DNA of 64,000 nt from Taenia hydatigena (lineage: Eukaryota > Platyhelminthes > Cestoda > Cyclophyllidea > Taeniidae): NCBI GenBank assembly GCA_036345935.2, contig JADWOT020000739.1, forward strand, positions 62,001-126,000, given 5' to 3'. Below are positions 50,860-60,889 of this stretch, in pieces (within the stretch, counting starts at the first letter, position 1; the number at the start of each line of letters is the position of its first letter). Under the pieces are notes generated by a model. The model was not told the DNA's origin. It saw only the letters and a program-made list of their open reading frames with translations, and did not search any database. A program made the translations under genes and the position numbers.

Positions 50860-51720
50860 GCAACTAGCAGAACAGGCCATACGAGGCTCACCACCCTACA
50901 GGGCTACCAACTAAGTAACTGTTCAGCTCAGGGTAAGAGTCCAACCGCCCATCATCCTAAGGAAATTCCGTGCAATAAAGATCAACAATCTAGGCCAGCT
51001 GGTCGAGTGTGCAATTAGTAAGCCTTGGACCCTTTGCCCGTCATCGACTTCTTAGGATTTCACATCGGACACCTGGTGTTGGTAGTCGCTTGAATTAGGC
51101 TTGGTAGCATGAGTAGTGTTGATTTTTCTGTGCCATGTTGCATCGTGCAACCTCAAAATTGGTAATATCTGTATTGTCCACACAACATTCCTTCCAATTT
51201 TTGCATGACTTTGCATAATCGTCTCAACTACATAGCATTTTAATGGAAGCCTACGCTTGCAAATAGCATCGATAGCAGCAGTAAATGCAAAATTATGTTC
51301 TTATATTGGGCACATATCTACCCGTAAAGCACATAGTTGAGTGTACGTTTGTAGAAGCTAAGTCAAGTCAGCTTTTTTGAGAGCCCTAAGATGCAAACAA
51401 AGACGTTTTTTGATTATGCACACTATTTACAAGCTTAATGGCTCACAACTATATGCTCATTAATTATGTGGCATTATTTGCCATCGTAGGAAATATCCAC
51501 ACTACGAATACCATGTGACATTATGCAATGCGGTTCGACGTTCGCCTTTTCATATCTACTAAGCAACGCCTAATTAATTCCACGCAGTCTGACCGCCTAA
51601 ATCAGAGCCTTTACAATTAACGCAATCTCTGCGCATTAACTGCTCTTGCTTTACGTCACTATTCTTTTTAAGCTAATGGTAATGGACTAATGCAAATATG
51701 TGTAAAAGCTTACAAATTTC
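50860..51720. other. Gene-free stretch
   Basis: No frame, repeat or RNA signal that I can support. Confidence 0.4.
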
Positions 51721-51722
51721 GC

Positions 51723-51949
51723 CTATATACTAGCATTTGTTTGCATTCCACCCAAATATTCTGCGCCAAATGTCTGCAGAGAGAAGGGGGTCAAGGCGTT
51801 ACAATAAGCTCTTGCAGTAGAATACGCCTGATAGACAAAGTAGCGCCTACAGAAATGCTCTGAAGCCATGTAAGAAAACATTGCCTCCCAGGTCGGATGT
51901 TCTGCGAAGCATTCTATCCAGCAAATACCACTTTCTAATTCCCCCATAA
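51723..51949 (-). CDS. Possible terminal exon, unknown protein
   Basis: On the minus strand a strong pyrimidine tract and acceptor (ttattctagtttcag) precede 75 codons ending in TAG. The peptide is rich in Tyr, Phe, Cys and Ala (for example WEAMFSYMASEHFCRRYF) and shows no motif I can assign. A zinc-finger stretch lies upstream on the same strand at 52.6 kb, but no donor of the matching phase clearly joins them. Low confidence that it is used. Confidence 0.25.
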
Positions 51950-51954
51950 CTGAA

Positions 51955-52550
51955 ACTAGAATAATGTAAAATTTAGCACAACTTGAGGAAGAATTTGCGT
52001 GGAGGATCAAAGCTGTGGATGTGATGCAGAGTAAACACTGCATTTAAATGATTGATCAGTAGGCACACTTGCAATACTGCGTTTCAAGAAAGTATGCGGA
52101 GCACCTCAAAGTTTAGAAACGGAGCGAAGCATAGGCAGCACGAATTGTGACTTCTGACTGCATTAAGGTTCAAAAGAAAGTTCTTTTGTTGCTTTTAACA
52201 GTTAAGAACGGGTAAGGCAATAATAGTTGACAGGTTTTGTAATCTCTCTTACAGTTCTGATGATACATTTACCGCCCAAATGTTGTGTGAGACGTTGAGC
52301 AAAGTGGACAGCGTAGATCCAAGATTGCTGAAGCACAACAAACATATGTCAGATGCTATAAACGTAATCTGATTTACATGCTTTGACTGATTGTTGTGCT
52401 GTTCTTCAGATCAGATTAGATTATAATTTAGATTGTTCATAAGTGCAAATACTTGTAAGCACGCACACACCTTTGTTTGTGTGCGCATGTACATATTCGC
52501 ATACACAAAAGTCGATACGCAAGACATATCTAAAATAGAAAGGCGCTTGC
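51955..52550. other. Gene-free stretch between two weak minus-strand exon candidates
   Basis: Would be intronic if the two candidates belonged to one gene. It holds nothing else that I can identify. Confidence 0.3.
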
Positions 52551-52554
52551 CGTG

Positions 52555-52635
52555 ATGGTCACGAGCCAAATGTTCAAGCCTTAAGGCAAAGTTCTTGAAC
52601 GTGGCGGAGCACCTTGTACACCTATAGTTGCGCAA
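52555..52635 (-). CDS. C2H2 zinc-finger-like exon fragment
   Basis: The minus-strand frame contains one C-x2-C-x12-H-x4-H motif (Cys codons at about 52,620 and 52,611; His codons at about 52,572 and 52,557), beginning YRCTRCSATF and ending with HLARDHHGKR. The Tyr before the first Cys and the Phe four residues after the second fit the C2H2 fold; the usual Leu before the first His is shifted by one place. There is no TGEKP-type linker and no second finger. The frame continues without stop to 52,411, probably past a real exon end. It could be one exon of a zinc-finger protein, a remnant, or a chance match, since the motif is short. Confidence 0.35.
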
Positions 52636-52639
52636 TTTA

Positions 52640-55600
52640 GTACAGAGAACATTAAGTTAGGCAAAAACTTGCAAGAGCGTATGTGATGAATTTAATTGAT
52701 AAGCAAAGGGATCTTCCGAACCTGTCCTCAGCATTACATGTGAGTAAAACCCAGAGGAGCGGAAGTCGCGTGCAGGGCTAAAATTCAGAGCGATGAGGTT
52801 CTGTGATTAAATTTCATTGCAAATCAAATACTTATCTCTTCGTCATGTACTCTAATTAGAGAACTAATAAAAATTTAGTTTTTCATGTAAGGGATGAGAT
52901 GCCGATTGCCAAGAAAGACGTTATAATTTCTTGGATATTTTCGAATGTTTTAACAAGGCCTTTCATTTGTGCTGGCAAAAGGGAAAAGCTTCCATATTAT
53001 CGATAACTCGGCGTCGAAATGGTAAGTTATGAGCTAATGTTTCAAACAACTCGAAATTTGTTATCATTGACAATGTATTTGATCCTGCTGCTTGATCTAC
53101 ATTCATTTTATCTGCCCAGCATTGCACTTCATCAAGAACGGGGACTATAAAATAAGTGTATGTTTCAGGCTCTTGACTAGTTGTGGCTACCTGCTTCTAG
53201 ACTTACAGCCCACACTAGTTTTTAGAAATACGAGACTTGTCTCACAAGCTCTGAGTCCTGGTACTCAGAGGCAGATTCAAACATATAATCCACTTCAGTG
53301 ACCACATCGGTTGTTTGCTCAGAAGACTTCTGTGCCTCAGATGTACGTTTTAAGCTTTTGGACAAATAAGGCGCTCATGTAAAGAACAAAGGTTTATTAA
53401 AGAGATATAGCTTGTCTCACATCATTAGAGCGTGCCAAATTCACCCACTTACTTGATTAAAGCCTTAAAGTCCTAGTTCATCCCACATCATGGTGTATGT
53501 AAACAACATTAGAGCAGACGGTGTTTTTACTGGCAACTATTAAGAAGAGTTATCGATCTGACAACCACAAGGTCAACTGTAAATAAATCTCTTTCCTTTC
53601 TTCGACTACTTTGCTTTCAAGTGCTCAGCCTCACCCACCTATTCTTCCAGGACAGCACAACAGCAAAGACGGTGCGAATAAGATATCTGATTGCGTAATG
53701 CAGTCACTCTCACTGCCCATTTTAAGAAGGATCCCCCTTCCTTTTATCTAATTGTGTAATTTTGACATTAAAAAGAATGTGCAATGTTAAATCTATTCCA
53801 TTAACAACCCCTATAATTGTATGCTCAATTTTTGACCTTAGCTGTGGATGGGCTATAGAAAAATGCCACCCTCATTAACATGATGCCGCTCTCGATTGAC
53901 TCAGCGCCCATTACTCGCATCTTTGTCTCATTTTTTGGCAAAGTCGGCACTTCTGTTAAGTGCTATCTGAGCTGACTATTTAACCAACTGTTGACTTTTG
54001 CTTATCATCATTTCTTTGCAGCTGCCTCACTAATCCTTTTAAGACTAGTTCCTGAAAAGGCTGTTAGTTACGTGGTGCGTCTTTGCCTCAGCGATTTCCA
54101 AGTATATCGATGGTATAGGCATTAAGGAATCCTAGGAAAAAGGAGAAAAAGTTCGATTCCGTATACCCGAATTGCTGAGATTTCTCCAGCATCAAAAATG
54201 CTTGCAGTGACCATTAGAGCATGTGACCAAGTTAATTTGCATTAATGCACACACAACTGAGCAAAGTTTTAACTTACATGAAATCTCTGAATGGATTTGA
54301 TTACTGAGCATTGCTTAGAAGGTCGAAAACCCTACCATTGATCCCAATTTTGGCTTGACTAACGAAATCGTCGACAGTATAACCGATTTTTCTAATATTT
54401 CTGCTGAAGCACTCTCAACGACCCGATATGAGGAGATTAGATTCTGCAATTTCTTATTTGCGATTGTTTAGTCATAGGCTCCAATGTCATGACATCTTGA
54501 TGTCAAGTTCGGCATATGGTGTAAGAGAGTGGGAGAGATCCGATACGCAGAGAAACACATTTCAATCACATCCAACGTTGATTTCACCCAAAGTAATTTT
54601 TCTGCTGTACAGTACTGCATAGCAGTTCAATTAACCGCTAACGATTAGGCATGCCCAGGTCAAATGATGATTCATATTGAAACAGTCTTCTTTTTGATGC
54701 ATAATAATTAATGCGAACCCACTAGACCCTGCGATACTGCATCACTAAAGGGCAGTACACATCCGAAGGTGCCACTAGCTATTTTGTGCAGGCTGCATTA
54801 GTGCATGTCAGTGTATTGTGAGACCATTGGCCTTAACAAGCAGCTAATCTGCCATAGTGGCGCAAAATTTGTGCGAGGTACGCGAGAATGAAGACATGAG
54901 GACGAATAGGAGATCAAAGAATTGTTGTTTTTTTATGACGTAATAGATCAATAGGGTAGTTTTGAATCGTTGAGTTGGGTTGATGCTGTACTGTTTTCCA
55001 GTCGCATGTAATAAATCCGCTATTTGCTGTACAAACAAGTGTCTGCGGTCCTCTTGATATGATCCAAAACAGCTACGTGTCAGATCGGAGGACGACAGTT
55101 GCCAAAACGAATGCACAATAGATTGTGCGAAACAGTAAGCCAATTCACTATTGCCACGTGGTGGCAGCGGCATGCATTCCCGTTTGATTGTGGCAACGCT
55201 GTCTCGGGGCCATTACCCTATTATCTGCAATGCAATTTTGTTGTCGATAGTGTAGCTGAGCTAGTTCCATTTCTTATAGTACTTTTTTCGTAGAAAACAT
55301 ACGACTGGTATTTGTCATTTTGATTACACGATCTCGTCCTTAACTTGCTTTAGCATAAAGCGTAATGCTCAAAAAAGACGTTAACTCTTATGCAAACCAC
55401 TTCCTTACTTCTGTTTGACTGCTTCATAATATTTACAAATGCAGGCTTACAGGCTTTTGGTGAGCATGCTAAGATATAAAAGCGCATGACAAGAGCGCAG
55501 AAATCGGCCAAGTTCATGCTTCATAATTTGATTGTAGATAGGGAAGTAGAACGTGTACGAGCAAAATGCAGGAATTTTGTTAGCATTTGAGTACCAGTAT

Positions 55601-56600
55601 TCCTCCCAAGAGATGATGCCTTCGCCTCTACGATTGCAATACACACTTGGTATTTTAGCCACCTTCCCGTGGTGTTTGCCGCCTTTGCCTTGGCTGCTAC
55701 GCTGAATGGCCGTTAATAGGAGCAAAATCAATGTTCCTTTAATAAATAGGCTATGCCAACCACGGTGCAATTTGCATTTCTGTGCATAGACATCCTCCTT
55801 TCTTACGATTTGGATGATGCGCTACCTCAGTCACGGTCCAACTCCTTTCTAATGGTTTCCTTCAAGGTGGAGCCACAGGTCACATGTTGACTTGCTTGAC
55901 TGCCGGCACAACTGCTCTTCGATAGAACCACCGCAGTCCTAATGACCACTGCAATAACTGACTGAATGGGTGAGAAGGCCCCAAACGAAGGATTATTAGC
56001 AACCGGCCTCCTTAAAATTGCTTTTGCCGAGATGACGCGAATCGAAGGGCCTCACGAAACCATTCAATGAATGGTAGTGATGACAATGTGTGCAAAGGTT
56101 AGGGCCATATTTAACGCAAGCCTATGACCTAGACCCATTAGGAGGACCACGTATTTTGGTTGGACGCAAAGCATTCTGAGTACAATCCACTCATGTTACA
56201 GATTTAATTTTGCTTTTTGTAACGAGGAGGCTCAATAGGCGCTTCATGCTTAAAAGGCGCAATCAAACAATGTGTGAGCAGGTGTCATTTGCATTTCTTC
56301 ATCTTGACCGACACTCCTACATCATAACGCATGTAAAGGAGGTGGGGGAGAATGAGAAGTTCTACTAATGCTCACGTGTTTTAAATTGCTCCGCATTATC
56401 AAAAGAACCCGTCTTTGACTTTCGTTTCCGGATGTTGCTCTTTCGGCTGAACGCTTTTTGGCCATCGAGAGACATCTCTGTTCCACTGCAAAATGCCTGC
56501 CTTAAAATGAAGGAAGGGTATGGACAAAAGGCGAAACAAATGGACCAACAAAACTAAGTGAGTGGTTAAAAAATCACAAAATTAGGAGGTGAAATTAATA
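52640..56600. other. Gene-free stretch
   Basis: Two minus-strand frames stand out slightly. One at 54,844-55,173 gives 109 residues without motif. One at 55,447-55,770 starts at TTG rather than ATG and has a hydrophobic stretch (GTLILLLLTAI) after a basic start, resembling a signal peptide. Both are within chance length. No repeats or RNA genes are seen. Confidence 0.4.
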
Positions 56601-56605
56601 ATCAA

Positions 56606-56949
56606 TCATCTTTCTTGCAGCTTCTTAATGATACGAAGAGAAATTGCCTGCTTGAAGGTAAGCTCGGCAAGGTATGCCGGTAGAAGTGAAATATGAATGC
56701 CATTCAGAAGGATGTCCCCGAGGGCAGCGTTAACGACGCTGTCAATAATACTGTCAAATGATAGCCTGCTTGGCCAAGGCCAGCGTTAATTATTCTGACT
56801 GGCCCACCATCTTACCAACTGAGAACCGCTCTTTGAGGAAACTTGGCATGGACTGCCACTTTTGATTTTGCAATTGTTATCGCGATCTGTTCTTCTAGCA
56901 AAATATTCCTCGATATTTCTGCCGTTTGTAAAATTAATCCTACTGTCGC
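56606..56949 (-). CDS. Candidate last two exons of a gene; tentative BPI/LBP-like tail
   Basis: Minus strand: exon 56,949-56,816 (134 nt) follows acceptor ttctttttag, ends at donor gtaaga, and joins across a 50-base intron (ending caagcag) to exon 56,765-56,606 with stop TGA. The junction (phase 2/1) is exactly in frame and gives a 97-residue tail without stops. The last 50 residues alternate hydrophobic and polar positions, with SFDSIIDSVVNAALGD and then a Gly-Ile-His-Ile-Ser-Leu-Leu-Pro segment. This recalls the C-terminal strand-turn-strand (Gly-x-Pro-Leu-Pro type) of BPI/LBP lipid-binding proteins, a resemblance from memory only. The upstream partner exon is unknown because a decayed gypsy element lies immediately upstream. 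A chance join remains possible. Confidence 0.4.
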
Positions 56950-56994
56950 CTAAAAAGAACTGAAAGCCTAACGAAGAGCAAGTAGCACTAGAAG

Positions 56995-57830
56995 CTAAAA
57001 CTTTAGGACACTTACCAAATCATCGCGATCCCGCCTTTCTTCTTAGAGGCCGGTGGATGCGTCTACTTTAGTCAATGCTACAAATATTGGTAAGGGTATA
57101 GGTAGCTTACGTTCTTTTGCGCATTTCTGCCTCAATAATTTCGCTGAGCCTCGTGCCTGTGTAGACGAAAGCAGGCACTCTTCCTTATTCGTCCCTTTGA
57201 GGTGCATCACCCGCAGCTACATCACGTGCATCTGTGCCCATTACAAAGGGTAATGCGCTGGCCTCAAAGTTTGGTAAGGCATGGGTCGGTGTGGAGTAGA
57301 GCGTCCGCATTAACTCACCAAACACTAAGTCATGCTCGACCTATTACTGCAGATCCTTTCGTCGTCTGTTTTGTGGTTGCTCTATGCTGGGAATAGCAAT
57401 CATAGCGAAGCCCTTAACAAAGAATCTGTAGCAACTTGCCAAGCTCGCGCGGTTTGCACGGACTCCAGTGATCAACATATTATTTAATGAGACAATTCGC
57501 CATAGAACGTTGACAAGTTAGGGAAGGAAATGGTAATTCTTTGGTTTCAAGGCCAAACCTTCATCTCCCAGACGATCTAGCCCTTGTTATAGATTGACTC
57601 CGCGCTCTTGCATGCTACCGAGGCAGAGCATTTCGTATATTAGAAATATACCAACTAGTGCTATCTGCATCAGACGTTGGAAGTCGGCTGCAACATTACA
57701 GAGTCCGGAGGGCATTGTCTGGAAATCGTAAAGCCCATTTGCCTCTATTAAAGCCGTCTTCTCACCGTTTGTTTCTACCACTTTCATTCATTAGTAGGGA
57801 GCAACAGGTAATCCTTTGAATCGTTTATAA
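56995..57830 (-). mobile_element. Decayed Ty3/gypsy reverse transcriptase-RNase H fragment
   Basis: On the minus strand, pol motifs occur in the order of a Ty3/gypsy polyprotein. Around 57,770-57,640 is the reverse transcriptase block with GLYDFQTMPSGLCN and DFQRLM, a clear match to the family's conserved stretch. Next come LALKPKNYHFL (about 57,570-57,535) and YRFFVKGFAMIA (about 57,435-57,395). The RNase H start follows, with LPNFEASALPFV and a Thr-Asp-Ala triplet (about 57,280-57,217), and then a decayed remainder to about 57,000. There are several frameshifts, stops and a deletion between the RT and RNase H parts. The catalytic Tyr-x-Asp-Asp box is lost to mutation. No LTRs, gag, protease or integrase are seen. 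The copy is dead and old. Confidence 0.85.
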
Positions 57831-57834
57831 GGGG

Positions 57835-59120
57835 TAACAGGGACGTTTGGTTTTGGTGTGGCGTGTGCTTGTATGGAGAGGTGTGTAAGTTAAGTAATAG
57901 CGCTGGAGAAAGTGGTGGATGAATGCAAAATTAAGTAAAATGCACAGGGGGACCGGCAGTTAGGAAGCATACATGTCAACTGGGTGGAACGAACATCAAA
58001 ATCCGCTTGAATGAAATGCAGGAAACACTGAGATGCGCTAGCATTTAGCAAAGGAATGCCCTGCAGATAAAATAAATAAATTACACGTGGATGCGTCTCC
58101 TACACACAGAAAGAAATCCTGTTATTGCAAAATCCATTATGCTTATACGGTCGCAACTAAGGTTAGATAAGGGAAGAACTGGTGCCCTAGTTGGGTTTCT
58201 AATGTGCATGTGACTGCAATTAGCGTGGATTAGGTGAAAAATGCCATTGTAATTTTTCGATTAGGTACCTGTGACTGGGCTTAGTCTACATTGAGGAAAG
58301 ACCGTGTTAATGTCTCCTCGTTGTTCTCTTCCATCGTTTGTAATTTTGTGGTGGAGAAGACCCAAACTGCAAGGCTTTGTCATTTGTTAATTTGTCGTCA
58401 GCACTTCCTCTTCCCCCAAAGAGATTAAATATGCAAAATGCTCGAGAGTAAAAAGGGAATGGAGTTAATTTTTTTCTGATAAAGTTCTTTTGATTCAGTT
58501 TGTTTTTTGCCGCCCACCTTGAGTTTTTCCTTAATGAATTAACTTGCGCAGAGTTGTAGTAATATAAGAGTGCTGCTCAAATGTCTCCTTACCTTCGTTT
58601 CTGAATTCCTGCTTCAGTACACTTTAAGGTTGACGTTATCTGATTCGATGTAATTTTGCAACTATTTTGCACGGATTTTTTCGCGGACAAGGTTTTTCTT
58701 TGTAACATATAACCAACAATAATTCGTTAATTTGCATCAAACAGGCTTCGCTTAGTTAAGGTGCGATCATCGGATAGTTAAGTGCCAATTTAAAGGGGAG
58801 CTGAAATGTTGGATCCTACCTAGCCATTGGTCAAGAAGAGAATAAAGGTGACCTTATAGTTTATCAACTACAAACGCTTTACATGGCGTCGCTTACTTGG
58901 TCGTTTTCACGGACACATTTGGGCGCATTCGTGACAGCCTCTTCTTCTATGAATGGGCAACGTGAACAGGCGAAAGCGATTGGATGGCTGACTGTTTGGG
59001 TGGAAGGTTGGTGTTAATCACTGTGTGAATATATATGCAATTAGATTAGTCCATCACTTACCGGAAGGCAAGAAGTGAAAATTTCAACTGAAGTTGGAGG
59101 AAGACAGCAAAAAGTGTAAA
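57835..59120. other. Gene-free stretch
   Basis: The 5' part of the gypsy pol is not recognisable here. No other feature can be supported. Confidence 0.45.
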
Positions 59121-59125
59121 TAAGA

Positions 59126-60885
59126 AATGTCGAACCTCAGCTATTCAGACTGTAGATGAATAAGTGAATAATTTAATAAATAAAATAAACTTATTGCTAA
59201 TGGTCTGGGTTACCGCAGAACACCGAGATACATTGCATTCGCAGATGAAGAACACATCATCAGTGATGTCACAAGAAACCAGGCTAAACTGAACCCCACG
59301 AATATGGTGTATGGTGTAAAGCTTCTGGACGGACGTCTCTTTAATGATGAGGCAGTGCAAAGTGATATGAAGCACTGGCCATTTTAAAGTAATAGATATA
59401 AATGGGAAGACAAAGATTGAAGTAAAGTGCTATGGTAAGACAAAACATTTCAATGCGGAGCACACCTCATCCTTTATGCTGCTGGAGATGGAGAAGAATA
59501 TGGAAGCTTCCTTTGGCGAAGTGGCAAATGTCATGATCACCATTCTGGTGTATTTTAACAGCAATTAACTTCAGGCAATTATTATTGCAGACAAATAGCG
59601 TGTTTAATATGTTTCGCATTATTAGTGAGCCTATGTCAGCTGCTCCTTCCTACGGTTTGGACATGAGGACTAGCAGGAAACACAGTGCACTTGTCTTCGA
59701 TTTGGATGGTGGTACTTCTGATGTGTCTATGTAGAGAATGAAAAATTTGAATTGAAAGCAGTTGGTCGTGACACGTACCTGGGTGTGGTGACTTTGATTC
59801 TCGGCTGATGGATCACTGTGTGGAGGCAATTAAGCAAAAACATGGGGAATAGAGTTGACTTATAGCAAAAAAGCCTTCAGTCGTCTCAGAAAGGCGTGCG
59901 AGTATGCAAAAAGAGCGCTGAGTTTGCTTAAGCGCACAAACATCGATGTTGAGGACAGAGATTTCTCTGAGTCCATTTTACGGTCCCATTTTGAACTACT
60001 GTGCTCCAATCTCTTTGATAGAATTTCGACTATAGTAACCAAAGCGCTAAGATAGGCGAGGTTGGACGAGATCGACGTCTGCGAGCTGTAACTGGTGGGT
60101 GGGTTGACGCATATTTTGAAGGTGTAACATTTACTGCAGGACTACTTCAGTGGTAATAGGTTTACTAAGTCCATTAGCCTGGGCGAGGCAGTGGCGTATG
60201 ATGCGACGTGGCTGGTGTCCAGCATGGTTGATAAACTGTTACAGATGATTCTGAAAGTAAAATTATTATCAGCGAATTAGACGGCGCCGGGTGGTGTGAT
60301 AAAAACACTGATGAAGCGCAATATTAAAGTTTCGACGAAGAATACAGTGATCATTACAAATTGTGGCAATCAATGAGACATGTATGAAGGTAGGCATGGG
60401 GTGATAAATGACAACAACATGCCAGGTATCCCACCCCTACTTAGCGGACTCCCTCAGATGGAGGTTAACTTTGACATTGACGTGATAACGTTCCCATTGT
60501 ATCAGCGGTGGACAAGATGTCAAGGGAGCAGGTTGCCCTCCATACTGGGGCACTGTCGCCGCTAGCATAAACAGACCAAGCAGATGATTAAAGAGTTTAA
60601 GTAAATGAAGCAGAAGAGTGGGAAGCAGCGAAGTCAGATGGTAACTAGAAATATTTTTTTGTAAATACACCTTAACCGTGCAATCGAAGGTGAGAAGTGG
60701 CAGGATAAGGCGAAGGACATCGAAGGAGCAACGCAAAGGAATAGTAATTGTGAGGCGACAATTAGGTAGAGAGACTTCCACCAGGAGATTACAAAGGGGA
60801 CTTCAAATGAAACCTAAAAAATGTGGAGAGTGTGCGCAGCCTCATTATTGTAGTAAAGAAACACGGTTCCTAAGCAGAGGAATTC
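59126..60885 (+). pseudogene. HSP70 chaperone pseudogene
   Basis: HSP70 homology runs nearly the whole length of the protein without introns but in many broken frames. From 59,192: the nucleotide-binding domain with TPRYIAFADEEHIIS, NPTNMVYGVKLLDGR and AVQSDMKHWPF. Then, after a frameshift at 59,385, GKTKIEV and the region of VPAYFND (here LVYFNS). Near 59,610 the EPTAAA region; at 59,697 [10 protein letters not shown], the second family signature. The 59,855-60,055 frame has RLRKACEYAKRALS and FELLCSNLF. Near 60,090 is LVGG, the third signature, then GEAVAYD. The substrate-binding part follows with VYEG-like MYEG, DNNMPGIPP and QMEVNFDID, and a decayed lid up to about 60,880. The first 20 to 30 codons (IDLGTT signature) are not recognisable. 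Stops and shifts exclude function. Absence of introns fits a retrocopy or an intronless parent. Expansion of HSP70 with many pseudogenes is known in taeniid tapeworms. Confidence 0.93.
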
Positions 60886-60889
60886 AGGA

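Noticed and set aside
55447..55827. Secreted-protein-like minus-strand frame with a hydrophobic start
   Set aside because: There is no ATG in the frame before the hydrophobic stretch, no splice acceptor that would supply one, and the length is within chance.
57011..57016. Strong splice donor gtaagtg on the minus strand, as a junction to the exon at 56,949
   Set aside because: The same bases read through as the decayed end of the gypsy RNase H domain, so the donor is probably accidental and I did not extend the candidate gene across it.
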